33,953 bases of DNA from Bacteroidota bacterium. GTDB taxonomy: Bacteria; Bacteroidota; Bacteroidia; B-17B0; Aurantibacillaceae. Of the stretch, positions 25,957 to 33,891 are shown one piece after another. Under the pieces are notes generated by a model. It was not told the DNA's origin and made no database searches. It saw nothing but the letters and a program-made list of their open reading frames with translations. Both the position numbers and the translations under genes were made by a program. Each line of letters opens with the position of its first letter. Position 1 is the first letter of the stretch. Location: the NCBI GenBank assembly GCA_018267655.1, contig JAFDYB010000054.1, forward strand, positions 1 through 33,953, given 5' to 3'.

Positions 25957-26290
25957 CATAAGAATAAAAAAATTAATACTTACATCAAAAGTGTTTAGCT
26001 GAGGGAGCGGTGGCGTGAATTTATTTTTTTAAAAAACCGAGCATGTGTATCATCATAAATACGCCACCCAAAAAGAAGCAGCTATCTCTATTTTTGAATA
26101 CATAGAAACATAGTACAACAAGCACAGGCGGCACAAACATCTAAATAATTTAACCATATTTGAATACGAACAATTAATAAAAATCAATAACCTAAAAAAT
26201 GCTGCTTAATGTTAATAAAAAATTACCCACTAAAAGGGTGCAATTCCAAAATAGAAATGTTATAAAATTAACGACGCTTTATAATAATCA
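25957..26290. other. Gene-free stretch with an IS3 transposase remnant
   Basis: The only recognisable content is a decayed transposase tail at about 26005-26209 (separate entry). The rest is AT-rich. A weak hairpin ACCC/GGGT at 26225-26239 followed on the minus strand by AATTTTTT could end the minus-strand outer-membrane gene. Confidence 0.5.
26005..26209 (+). pseudogene. Decayed C-terminal end of an IS3-family transposase
   Basis: One frame reads KTEHVYHHKYATQKEAAIS, then IFEYIET, TAG at 26111-26113, and YNKHRRHKHLNNLTIFEYEQ. This is the tail of the IS3-family integrase core, usually KTELVYHxKYATRxEA, IFEYIExxYNRKRRHSALGYLTP. Just before, NLFF and a further stop fit the family's ESFFKTLKTE. 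At least two in-frame stops and loss of everything upstream show a dead remnant. No terminal repeats or target duplication are visible. Confidence 0.75.
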
Positions 26291-27661
26291 CTAAAAAATA
26301 TGGCCTATAGTGAAGAAAAATTGTTTGTCTTCTTTAGAAACGGCATAATCAAAGCGCAAAATAGTATTTATATTCCAGGCTATTCTAAGCCCCAAGCCTT
26401 CTGAAAACCTATAATTTTCAAAATGATTTATTCTTTTAATATTATTCCAAACACCGCCTGCATCAAAAAATGGAACCGCACTAAAGGCTAAGCTTTGTTT
26501 TAAGAAATTAAAATGTAAAAAGCGCCATCTTATTTCTGCATTAGCATAATCAACAACATTAGCAATAAAGCGGTTTTGTTTGTAGCCCCTCAATGAAAGT
26601 CCGCCGCCTAAGGCTGTAATATACGTTTCAGATGACCATTGCCCTTGATACTCTGAAAAAGGAGCACTTCCGTTTAAAACACCTATACCAAAGCGGGCAG
26701 CAAATGTTAAACGTTTAAAATAATTGTGAAATAAAGGTTGGTACAAGTTAAAATGAAAATAAAACTTATTAAAGTTGTATTGCGACCCAATTGCTTTTAA
26801 CGACAGGCAATTTGTAATTTCTGAAAAGATACCTTTGCTAGGGTCGGCTTCTAAATCTCGGGTATCGTAAGTAATTCCAGCAATTGCAAATGATACAAAA
26901 TTTTTAGTAAAGCCAAGTATTTTTTTGCCGTAAAAATCTTTAGCAAGCATTGAGCTGTCGTTTAAAGGACTTGTATAATTAAAAGCATCTATCTCATATC
27001 CCAACAAAACCCTTAATCTGCCCTGCATGTAGGATTTTTCAATAGTGGGGTTAAAAAAATATCCCTCTTCAGTGTAGGTGTTATAATCTGATTTTTTTCC
27101 GGTTAAACTATTTTCGTAATCATTATAGTTAACATTATTAATGTAGTTTGATGTGTTGTTTTGGTAGTAAGCAAGTCCGTTTAAAGTAGTTTCGCCGGTA
27201 CCAAAATAGAGATAATTAGGATTCATGCCGTAGCCTATAATAGCTCGTAGTCGCCATTTTGTATTAAAGATGTAAGGCACATCAATTTTTGCATATAAAA
27301 GTTTTTGCAGCTTAGTGGTAATAAAAGCGCCAATATTTAATTGCATTCTGTAAGGCGTATATGGAAAAAAGGGATCGCTTCTTTTGCCATTGTAAAACAC
27401 AGAACCATCAATACCTGCGCCAAATCCGTTAATTGGATCGGAGCTTAAATTAGGAATGCCCACAACATAAAAATTTTCTTTTTTATTTTTTAATTCAATT
27501 TCCGGAATTTTTTTTTGTTCAGATATTTCAAAGGGGAGTTTGGAGATAGAATCAGGAGTTTGGGCCGACAAGGTGCCGGTAAATAAAAGAGTTAAAATAA
27601 AAAAAGTAATTTTAAATGTAGAAGCGTTTTTAGCATGTTTATGTTTTGTTGTGAAGCGCAC
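26291..27661 (-). CDS. Outer-membrane protein of the surface antigen D15/BamA family, no POTRA domains
   Basis: 456 residues with signal sequence (ITFFILTLLFTGTLSAQ). The barrel contains YDTRDLEADPSKGIFSEIT, ALGGGLSLRGYKQNRF, AEIRWRF and FFDAGGVWNN, and ends FFTIGHIF. GGxxSLRGY and the final Phe are features of Omp85/D15-type barrels. There is no room for POTRA repeats between signal peptide and barrel, so it is a single-barrel relative, not BamA itself. Role is unknown. The gene is divergent from the dioxygenase gene. Confidence 0.85.
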   Translation of the reverse strand: MRFTTKHKHAKNASTFKITFFILTLLFTGTLSAQTPDSISKLPFEISEQKKIPEIELKNKKENFYVVGIPNLSSDPINGFGAGIDGSVFYNGKRSDPFFPYTPYRMQLNIGAFITTKLQKLLYAKIDVPYIFNTKWRLRAIIGYGMNPNYLYFGTGETTLNGLAYYQNNTSNYINNVNYNDYENSLTGKKSDYNTYTEEGYFFNPTIEKSYMQGRLRVLLGYEIDAFNYTSPLNDSSMLAKDFYGKKILGFTKNFVSFAIAGITYDTRDLEADPSKGIFSEITNCLSLKAIGSQYNFNKFYFHFNLYQPLFHNYFKRLTFAARFGIGVLNGSAPFSEYQGQWSSETYITALGGGLSLRGYKQNRFIANVVDYANAEIRWRFLHFNFLKQSLAFSAVPFFDAGGVWNNIKRINHFENYRFSEGLGLRIAWNINTILRFDYAVSKEDKQFFFTIGHIF

Positions 27662-27773
27662 AAATTAGTTTTATTAATTCTGCTAAGATAGCGTAAGTAT
27701 TAAAGGCAAAAATAAATAACAATAAATTTGAGAAATAGTTTTTAATATGTAATTTCATCATTATTTTTAAAAC

Positions 27774-28295
27774 ATGATTACACGACCTTTTAATTTTAAA
27801 AAATGGATTGATGAAAATCGCCATTTGCTAAAACCACCTGTAAATAATAAAGTAGTATATAAAAATGCCGAATTTATAATTATGGTAGTAGGTGGGCCAA
27901 ACTCACGAAAAGATTACCATTATAATGAAAGCGAAGAGTTTTTTTATCAATTAGAAGGCGATGTTGTTGTTCAAATACAAGAAAATGGCAAAGCGGTTGA
28001 TGTGCCTATTAAAGAAGGAGATATATTTTTATTGCCGCCAAAAGTGCCCCATAATCCAAAGCGAAAAGCAAATACAATTGGCTTAGTAATTGAAAGAACC
28101 CGAAAAGAAGGAGAAAAAGATGGCTTACTTTGGTTTTGTGAAAAATGCAATCACAAATTACATGAGGCTTATTTTAAATTAACCGATATTACCACGCAGT
28201 TTCAAGAAGAATTTAAAAACTTTTACCAAAATGCTGAAAAAAGAACTTGCAAAAAATGCGGCACGGTGATGGAACCACCTCCAGTAATTTCATAG
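27774..28295 (+). CDS. nbaC: 3-hydroxyanthranilate 3,4-dioxygenase
   Basis: 173 residues, the length of the bacterial enzyme. Cupin iron ligands are His49 and Glu55 in DYHYNESEEFFYQLEGD and His93 in PPKVPHNP. Arg45 and Arg97 probably bind substrate. The C-terminal rubredoxin-like iron site has both CxxC pairs (FCEKC, TCKKC). It opens the ring of 3-hydroxyanthranilate in the kynurenine route from tryptophan towards quinolinate and NAD, which requires oxygen. No other kynurenine gene is in the window. The symbol haaO is also used. Confidence 0.95.
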   Translation: MITRPFNFKKWIDENRHLLKPPVNNKVVYKNAEFIIMVVGGPNSRKDYHYNESEEFFYQLEGDVVVQIQENGKAVDVPIKEGDIFLLPPKVPHNPKRKANTIGLVIERTRKEGEKDGLLWFCEKCNHKLHEAYFKLTDITTQFQEEFKNFYQNAEKRTCKKCGTVMEPPPVIS

Positions 28296-28468
28296 TGTGC
28301 AATAAAAAATACATGCTGATAATCAAACGTTTATATTAAAAAAGGCAAAAACAAAGAAATTTTTGAAACAATTTTACTTTAAATCTGTTTTAATGATAGT
28401 AGCAAGTTTAAAAGTTTAATGCATTATTAAATTAATTGGTTTTAAATTTTGTAAATTTTCTTAAAAAT

Positions 28469-28500
28469 TTTGGTTACTTGAAATTAAATTTTTAGATTTG
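28469..28500 (+). promoter_or_regulatory. Bacteroidota-type promoter for the structured RNA region
   Basis: TTTG at 28469-28472 and TAGATTTG at 28493-28500 are 20 nt apart, close to the consensus TTTG-N19-TAnnTTTG. Transcription would begin near 28507, about 400 nt before prs and just ahead of the hairpin-rich region. Confidence 0.6.
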
Positions 28501-28506
28501 TTGCAC

Positions 28507-28847
28507 CAAAGATTTTGAAGATTTTTTGAAAAAACTATCTTTTTTATTTTTAAAAATAAAAAAGCAAAAGTAGGAAACTACTTAAAAAAATTGCGAAAGC
28601 AAAAACGAACGTTCTTTAAAAGGAAGAGACTACTGTTTAAAACTGCAAATTATTTTTTTCATGGGGATGTTTATAAATAATTCTTTTCATTTTGAAGCAT
28701 TTTAGACACAAAAAGGTAGTCTCTTTTATATTTTAATTTTAATTACGTATGTAATTTCAAAATATAACTGTCATCGGTTCTTATAAGGTTAATTTTTTCA
28801 TGGGGATGTTTTATTAATTTATATTTCGGTGACAGTTTCTTTTTTTT
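28507..28847 (+). ncRNA. Candidate structured RNA with two related stem-loop units
   Basis: From a predicted start near 28507 to the T-run at 28840-28847 the sequence is full of paired arms. In order: a 26-nt perfect AT palindrome; AAGTAG-GAAA-CTACTT; TTGC-GAAA-GCAA; unit 1 (outer stem 28622-28633 with 28716-28727, inner stem 28648-28655 with 28675-28682); a small AATTAC/GTAATT hairpin; unit 2 (outer stem 28766-28776 with 28827-28837, inner stem near 28784-28792 with 28812-28820). Both units present the same apical motif TTTTCATGGGGATGTTT although their stems differ. Unit 2 ends in a T-run like a terminator. It may be a free small RNA or pair of RNAs, possibly 6S-like, or a leader of prs. I cannot assign a known family. 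Confidence 0.6.
28766..28847 (+). terminator. Terminator-like outer stem of RNA unit 2
   Basis: AACTGTCATCG (28766-28776) pairs with CGGTGACAGTT (28827-28837), including one G-U, and is followed by TCTTTTTTTT. The loop is long and contains its own inner stem. It would stop transcripts before the prs promoter. Confidence 0.6.
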
Positions 28848-28857
28848 AGCCCCATCT

Positions 28858-28890
28858 TTTGGCTTACTTCTTAAAAAATCACTATATTTG
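28858..28890 (+). promoter_or_regulatory. Bacteroidota-type promoter of prs
   Basis: TTTG at 28858-28861 and TATATTTG at 28883-28890 are 21 nt apart. The start would fall near 28897, leaving a leader of only about 8 nt before the ATG at 28905. Confidence 0.65.
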
Positions 28891-28904
28891 CGCTCCTTTT
28901 TAAA

Positions 28905-29837
28905 ATGGAAACACAGGTTCGATTATTTTCAGGCATTGCATCAGAAAATTTAGCAAAAAAAATTTCTGAATCGTATGGCTTAGCGCTTGGCAAAGTTGAG
29001 CACTTTCGCTTTAGTGATGGGGAATTACAAGCTTCGTATGAAGAGAGTATTAGAGGACAAAGTGTTTACATCATTCAAAGCACAATGCCACCCGCCGATA
29101 ATTTAATGGAATTACTTTTATTAATTGATGCTGCCAAGCGTGCAAGCGCAAGGCACATAGTGGCTGTAATCCCATATTTTGGCTATGCACGTCAAGATAG
29201 GAAAGATAAACCAAGAGTAGCTATTGGCGCTAAATTAGTAGCAGACATGCTTGCAGTAGCAGGTGCAACGCGAGTAATGACAATGGATTTACACGCCGAT
29301 CAAATACAAGGTTTTTTTAATGTGCCCGTTGATCATTTGTACGCATCTACTATTTTTTTGCCTTACATTAAATCTCTTAACCTCGAAAACCTTACAATAG
29401 CTGCACCCGATATGGGGGGCAGTAAGCGCGCTAATTCTTATGCCAAACATTTAAAATCAGAAATTGTAATATGTTATAAACAGCGCGCCAAAGCCAATGT
29501 TATTGAACACATGACTGCTATTGGAGACATTGAAGGAAGAAATATTGTGTTAGTTGATGATTTAGTTGATACAGGCGGAACTCTTTGTAAAGCTGCCGAA
29601 ATGATGATGGAGCGTGGAGCAAAAAGCGTTAGGGCCTTGTGTACACATCCTGTACTTTCAGGAAAGGCTTACGAAAACATTAACAATAGTTGTTTAACCG
29701 AATTAGTTGTAACAGATACTATACCACTTACACAACAAAGCTCTAAAATAAAAGTGCTGAGTGTTGCAAGCTTATTTGCAAAAGTGATAAATAGTGTGCA
29801 AAATTACGAGTCAATAAGCAATAACTTTTTAATATAA
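28905..29837 (+). CDS. prs: Ribose-phosphate pyrophosphokinase (PRPP synthetase)
   Basis: 310 residues, the normal length. It carries HFRFSDGELQASYEES, the ATP/metal block FGYARQDRKDKPRVAIGAKLVA, TMDLHADQIQGFFNVPVDHL, and the PRPP loop IVLVDDLVDTGGTLCKAA. It makes phosphoribosyl pyrophosphate from ribose 5-phosphate and ATP for purine, pyrimidine, NAD, histidine and tryptophan synthesis. Next is rplY, 84 bp on to its likely start, as in many bacteria where prs and the L25/Ctc gene are neighbours. Confidence 0.97.
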   Translation: METQVRLFSGIASENLAKKISESYGLALGKVEHFRFSDGELQASYEESIRGQSVYIIQSTMPPADNLMELLLLIDAAKRASARHIVAVIPYFGYARQDRKDKPRVAIGAKLVADMLAVAGATRVMTMDLHADQIQGFFNVPVDHLYASTIFLPYIKSLNLENLTIAAPDMGGSKRANSYAKHLKSEIVICYKQRAKANVIEHMTAIGDIEGRNIVLVDDLVDTGGTLCKAAEMMMERGAKSVRALCTHPVLSGKAYENINNSCLTELVVTDTIPLTQQSSKIKVLSVASLFAKVINSVQNYESISNNFLI

Positions 29838-29920
29838 CTCCGCATTAATTAATAAATAATAACAGATTGCTAATAGTTGCAGCGGAACAATTAAAAGCAA
29901 TCACAAAAAATAAAATAAAG

Positions 29921-30553
29921 ATGAATACAGTACAATTGAGCGGTTCGTTACGCACGAACGTAGGGAAAGCAGAGGCAAACGCACTCCGCAAGCAAGGCAG
30001 AATACCTTGCGTACTATATGGAAACGGCAACCATGTTAATTTTCATGCCGATGAAAAACATTTTAAAGATGTTATTTATACACCTGAAACAAAAATTGTT
30101 GAATTAGAGTTAGATGGTAAAAAACATAAAACAGTTATTCAAGAAATACAATTTCATAGAATAAACGATAAATTAATGCATGTTGACTTTTTAGAAGTTG
30201 ATGAGAAAAAACCGGTTACAGTAATGTTGCCCGTTAAAACAATTGGCCAAGCAGAGGGCGTAAAAGCAGGAGGAAAGCTTTCTATTAAAATGCGTAAATT
30301 GAAAGTGCGTGGTTTAATTTCGAAAATGCCAAAAAATATTGAATTAAATATTGAAAAATTAGGAATTGGTAAAACAATTGCTGTTGGAGATATTAATATT
30401 GATGGGTTAACAGTAGTACACCCTAAAAATATTTCAGTAGTTGGTGTTCAAACAACACGTAACGTTGCAGCTGAAGAAACTGCTGCTGCACCTGCTGCAG
30501 CAGCAGCACCTGCACCTGCTGCAAAAGCTGCACCTGCACCCGCAAAAAAATAA
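29921..30553 (+). CDS. rplY: 50S ribosomal protein L25/general stress protein Ctc
   Basis: 210 residues from the ATG at 29921; an upstream ATG at 29867 adds 18 residues unlike the family. The L25 fold is seen in SGSLRTNVGKAEANALRKQG, RIPCVLYGNGNHVNFHADEK and LMHVDFLEVDEKKPVTVMLP, followed by the TL5-type beta domain (EGVKAGGKLSIKMRKLKVRG). It binds 5S rRNA. The last 28 or so residues are an alanine/proline/lysine tail encoded by GCT/GCA/CCT repeats, locally GC-rich against an AT-rich genome. Confidence 0.95.
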   Translation: MNTVQLSGSLRTNVGKAEANALRKQGRIPCVLYGNGNHVNFHADEKHFKDVIYTPETKIVELELDGKKHKTVIQEIQFHRINDKLMHVDFLEVDEKKPVTVMLPVKTIGQAEGVKAGGKLSIKMRKLKVRGLISKMPKNIELNIEKLGIGKTIAVGDINIDGLTVVHPKNISVVGVQTTRNVAAEETAAAPAAAAAPAPAAKAAPAPAKK

Positions 30554-30570
30554 TAATCTAATCAAAATAA

Positions 30571-30602
30571 AAAAAAAGCTGTTCCTTTGGAGCAGCTTTT
30601 TT
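30571..30602 (+). terminator. Intrinsic terminator after rplY
   Basis: AGCTGTTCC pairs with GGAGCAGCT (one G-U) around a three-base loop, preceded by A-run and followed by TTTTTT. It is 25 bases after the rplY stop. Confidence 0.88.
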
Positions 30603-30640
30603 GTTTAATGATTTTTTTTTAATGTGCTGAGGTTATTTTT

Positions 30641-31189
30641 TTAAAAATTTAAAAAACCTTCTATCTGTTGCAAGCACACTTTCATTTGAGATTCAATAAA
30701 TAATAACTCCGTATCAAATTGTTTGGCAATTAAACTAATTGGTAATTTATTATAGTAAACATGCATTTTTAAATATTGCAACACAGAGGTAAAATGGTCC
30801 ATACCCCTTAAATTACCTGCTCTTCCATCACTAACGCCAACTAAACAGGCTTTTTTATTTTCCCATAACCGCGGATGAACACTATCAATAAAAACTTTCA
30901 TCACGCCTGGGTAGCTCCCATTATACTCAGGAAGTATAAAAATAAATTTTGTGTGATTAGCCACAAATCTATTTAATAATAACGTGTAATCATTTGAGCG
31001 ATTGCCATATAATTCAGAAACCATGAAATTACTTGGCAGATTTTGTAAATCAAACAACTCGTTCTCAATGTTAAATGATTTTAAAATATTGCAATATAAT
31101 TTAGCTGTTTTAAGAGAATAACTGTTTGGCCTATTTGTGCAACTAAAAACAATTACAGGCTCATTTTTTTTATCAACATTCAAAGTCAT
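30641..31189 (-). CDS. NADPH-dependent FMN reductase family flavoprotein
   Basis: About 182 residues from the ATG at 31189; the ATG at 31219 would add ten. The flavodoxin-like fold is shown by IVFSCTNRPNSYSLKTAKLY with the phosphate-binding loop, FIFILPEYNGSYPGVMKVFIDSV and KKACLVGVSDGRAGNLRGMD. These proteins bind FMN and reduce flavins, quinones or azo compounds with NAD(P)H. Substrate is not evident. The gene is divergent from the metal-dependent hydrolase. The minus strand has TAATTTTG at 31257-31250, a match to TAnnTTTG. Confidence 0.87.
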   Translation of the reverse strand: MTLNVDKKNEPVIVFSCTNRPNSYSLKTAKLYCNILKSFNIENELFDLQNLPSNFMVSELYGNRSNDYTLLLNRFVANHTKFIFILPEYNGSYPGVMKVFIDSVHPRLWENKKACLVGVSDGRAGNLRGMDHFTSVLQYLKMHVYYNKLPISLIAKQFDTELLFIESQMKVCLQQIEGFLNF

Positions 31190-31280
31190 TTTATTAAAAG
31201 TATTGTTAAAAACTAACAAGCACGAAAATGCCTATTAAGTTTAACTTTACAAAATTAGTTTTTTTAAGTTTTATTAAAAA

Positions 31281-31964
31281 ATGAAGATTACTTACTACGG
31301 ACATTCGTGCTTTGGGATAGAAATAAACGGACGATTTTTGCTTTTCGATCCTTTTATTTCTCATAATTCACTTGCTAAAGCCGTAAACATTTCGTCAATA
31401 AAGGCTGATTATATCTTAATTTCACATGGTCATATTGATCATATTGCCGATGCCGAAGTAATTGCTAAAAGTACAAAAGCAAAGGTTATTTGCAATTGGG
31501 AAATAGGCAATTGGCTTGCCGGTAAAGGCGTTCAAAATATTCATCAAATGAATACCGGTGGCAAAATTAAACTTGATTTTGGTAATATTAAAGCTGTTGC
31601 AGCAGTCCACAGTAGCGGCTTACCCGATGGTACCTACGGCGGAACAGCAATGGGATTTGTAGTTGAAAGCAATCAGGGCAATTTTTATTATGCCGGCGAT
31701 ACTGCCTTAACTTACGATATGAAATTAATTGGCGACTACCGAAAAATAGATTTTGCATTTTTACCAATTGGCGATAATTTCACTATGGGGGTTGACAATG
31801 CCATTATTGCTTGCGATTTTATTAAATGTAACGATATTATAGGTATGCACTACAATACATTTGATGCCATAAAAATTAATGATAACGAAGCAATATCTAA
31901 ATTTGAACGCAACGGAAAAAATTTAACATTAATACCTATTAACGAAACAATAATTAAAACATAA
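31281..31964 (+). CDS. Metal-dependent hydrolase, UPF0173/UlaG-like beta-lactamase fold
   Basis: 227 residues. It begins with YYGHSCFGIEINGRFLLFDP and carries the metallo-beta-lactamase metal motif SHGHIDHIAD, FYYAGDTALTYDM and IGMHYNTFDAI. The pattern is UPF0173, a family of uncharacterised hydrolases annotated as metal-dependent hydrolases. Its stop is only 5 bases before the parA start, so it is the first gene of an operon with parA and parB, though a link to chromosome partition is not established. Confidence 0.92.
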   Translation: MKITYYGHSCFGIEINGRFLLFDPFISHNSLAKAVNISSIKADYILISHGHIDHIADAEVIAKSTKAKVICNWEIGNWLAGKGVQNIHQMNTGGKIKLDFGNIKAVAAVHSSGLPDGTYGGTAMGFVVESNQGNFYYAGDTALTYDMKLIGDYRKIDFAFLPIGDNFTMGVDNAIIACDFIKCNDIIGMHYNTFDAIKINDNEAISKFERNGKNLTLIPINETIIKT

Positions 31965-31969
31965 AGCAC

Positions 31970-32809
31970 ATGGGAAAAGTAATTGCAATAGCCAATCAAA
32001 AAGGTGGAGTAGGGAAAACAACCTCTGCAATTAATATTGCAGCGGCACTTGCCGTTTTAGAGTATAAAGTTCTTCTTGTAGATGCCGATCCTCAAGCTAA
32101 CGCAACTTCAGGCGTAGGAATTGACCCCGCTAACGTTAGCGCAGGTTTATACGAGTGTGTTATCAATAGCCAAAATCCTAAAGATGTTATTGTTAAAACA
32201 GATACACCAAACCTTTGGCTACTACCCACAAATGCAAATTTAGCAGGGCTCGAAATTGAAATATCAAACCTCACTAACCGCGAGTACATGATGAAAAAAG
32301 CGATTGATAAGATAAAAGACAAATATGATTTTATCATTATTGACTGCTGTCCATCGCTTGGTTTAATTGTAATAAATTCACTTTGTGCTTCAGATAGCAT
32401 AATAATTCCGGTTCAGTCAGAATACTACGCATTAGAAGGATTAGGCAAACTTTTGCAAACATTAAAAATAATTCAAACGCATTTAAATACGGGCTTGGAC
32501 GTAGAAGGTGTTTTACTTACCATGTACGATGCCCGCTTACGCTTAGCAAACCAAGTTGTTGAAGAGGTAAAAGCACATTTTCAAGATATGGTTTTTGACA
32601 CACTTATACAACGCAATACAAAATTAGCAGAAGCACCAAGTCATGGTAAAACCATTATTATGCATGATGCTAGTGGAAAAGCGAGTATCAGCTATTTAAA
32701 TTTAGCTCGCGAAATTTTACAAAGAAATGGTTTAACAAAAATTTCGGATCGAGATAGAACAATAAAAATAGACACGCACGAAGAAGAAGAATTAAAAGAA
32801 GATTTTTAA
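31970..32809 (+). CDS. parA: Chromosome partitioning ATPase ParA/Soj
   Basis: 279 residues. The deviant Walker A is ANQKGGVGKTTSAIN, followed by LLVDADPQANATSGVG, FIIIDCCPSLGLIVINSL and PVQSEYYALEGLGKLLQT. RNTKLAEAPSHGKTI is the usual late motif. ParA binds DNA non-specifically with ATP and moves ParB-parS complexes in chromosome segregation. It is followed at 15 bp by parB. The C-terminal acidic tail (HEEEELKED) is ordinary for Bacteroidota. Confidence 0.96.
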   Translation: MGKVIAIANQKGGVGKTTSAINIAAALAVLEYKVLLVDADPQANATSGVGIDPANVSAGLYECVINSQNPKDVIVKTDTPNLWLLPTNANLAGLEIEISNLTNREYMMKKAIDKIKDKYDFIIIDCCPSLGLIVINSLCASDSIIIPVQSEYYALEGLGKLLQTLKIIQTHLNTGLDVEGVLLTMYDARLRLANQVVEEVKAHFQDMVFDTLIQRNTKLAEAPSHGKTIIMHDASGKASISYLNLAREILQRNGLTKISDRDRTIKIDTHEEEELKEDF

Positions 32810-32824
32810 ATTATTTACTTTATT

Positions 32825-33715
32825 ATGAGCAAAAAACCGGCATTAGGTAGAGGATTGAGCGCTTTGCTCGAAAATGCAAAAACAGATATTACAACCCGCC
32901 ATGTAGGTGAAAATGCACCTGTTGTAAATAGCGTTTCAATTTTGAAAATCGAAAACATTGAAGTAAATCCTTTCAATCCACGTACTAATTTTGAAGAAAA
33001 CGCTTTAAACGAGTTGAGCGAAAGCATTAAGCAACATGGCATCATACAACCACTTACTGTCCGCAAATTAGGCTACGATAAATACCAACTAATATCCGGC
33101 GAAAGACGATTTAGAGCATCGCAAATAGCAAATTTAGTAGAGGTACCCGCTTATATTCGTGTAGCCGACGATCAAGCTATGCTTGAAATGGCTTTAGTTG
33201 AAAATATTCAACGCGAAGACCTTGACCCTATCGAAGTAGCATTAAGTTATAAACGCTTAATTGACGAGTGTAGTTTGACGCAAGATCAAGTTGGTGAAAA
33301 AGTAAATAAACAACGCAGCACGGTTACCAATTTTTTAAGATTATTAAAGTTACCAGCTCCAATACAAAAAGCACTACAAGACAGAGAACTAAGCATGGGG
33401 CATGCTAAAGCTTTAGTGAGTATTGAAAATGAAGATCGCCAATTAGCAGTATTTGCACTTGCACTTGAACAAGATTTATCTGTTAGACAAATAGAAGATT
33501 TAGCCAGAGGTGAAAAAATACCTGCTTCTAAATCAAAATTTCAAAAATCAAATATTACCATTGAAGATAAAAAGATAAACGAAAAACTGGAAAAAATTTT
33601 TAATAAAGCCTACGCCTTTAAACGAAATAAAAATGGAAGTGGGTCTTTATCACTAAGTTTTAACAACGATACCGAGTTACAAAATATTTTAGACTTAATA
33701 GGATGCAATATTTAA
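32825..33715 (+). CDS. parB: Chromosome partitioning protein ParB/Spo0J
   Basis: 296 residues. GRGLSALLENAK at the start and IEVNPFNPRTNFEENALNEL, IKQHGIIQPLTVRK, YQLISGERRFRASQIA and VENIQREDLDPIEVALSYK define the ParB CTPase domain. A helix-turn-helix for parS binding follows (LTQDQVGEKVNKQRSTVTNFLRLLKLP), then LSMGHAKALVSIE. It partners the ParA encoded just upstream. I saw no parS-like 16-bp palindrome in the window. Confidence 0.96.
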   Translation: MSKKPALGRGLSALLENAKTDITTRHVGENAPVVNSVSILKIENIEVNPFNPRTNFEENALNELSESIKQHGIIQPLTVRKLGYDKYQLISGERRFRASQIANLVEVPAYIRVADDQAMLEMALVENIQREDLDPIEVALSYKRLIDECSLTQDQVGEKVNKQRSTVTNFLRLLKLPAPIQKALQDRELSMGHAKALVSIENEDRQLAVFALALEQDLSVRQIEDLARGEKIPASKSKFQKSNITIEDKKINEKLEKIFNKAYAFKRNKNGSGSLSLSFNNDTELQNILDLIGCNI

Positions 33716-33874
33716 ATGGAATTGCAACCTTTTAGTGGACAATTTTTTATTAACATCAAGCAGCTAGCTTTAACAAAATGGAAAACAGAACAACCCGTTG
33801 CAGCAAAAAATATTTATCTACACTTGGCACAAAAAAAATCCCCCAAGCTATTGCCTGAGGGATTTCTCTCATGA
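33716..33874 (+). CDS. Short reading frame directly after parB, doubtful
   Basis: An ATG follows the parB stop with no gap and opens a 52-codon frame (MELQPFSGQFFINIKQLALT and on). It resembles nothing I know, and its end runs through the hairpin at 33836-33865. Bacteroidota often have a DUF5683 gene after parB; this is not one. It may be chance. Confidence 0.2.
   Translation: MELQPFSGQFFINIKQLALTKWKTEQPVAAKNIYLHLAQKKSPKLLPEGFLS
33829..33865 (-). terminator. Intrinsic terminator at the convergent end of parB and the right-edge gene
   Basis: AAATCCC and GGGATTT form the base of a hairpin with further pairing inside. On the minus strand it is followed by eight T, so it best serves the minus-strand gene ending at 33892. 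It may also stop parB transcripts. Confidence 0.75.
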
Positions 33875-33891
33875 AAAAACAATTACTACTA

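Larger units (their letters stand above)
28296..28904. other. 609-bp gene-free stretch with promoter and structured RNA signals before prs
   Basis: No coding frame looks real. 28296-28468 is AT-rich with nothing notable. From 28469 on there is a promoter, an AT palindrome (28539-28564), two GAAA-loop hairpins (28568-28583 and 28591-28602), two related stem-loop units (28622-28727 and 28766-28847) and the prs promoter. These parts are listed separately. Confidence 0.7.

Noticed and set aside
31970..33715. Replication origin next to parAB
   Set aside because: No dnaA, rnpA, mnmG or DnaA-box cluster and no parS-like palindrome was found nearby.
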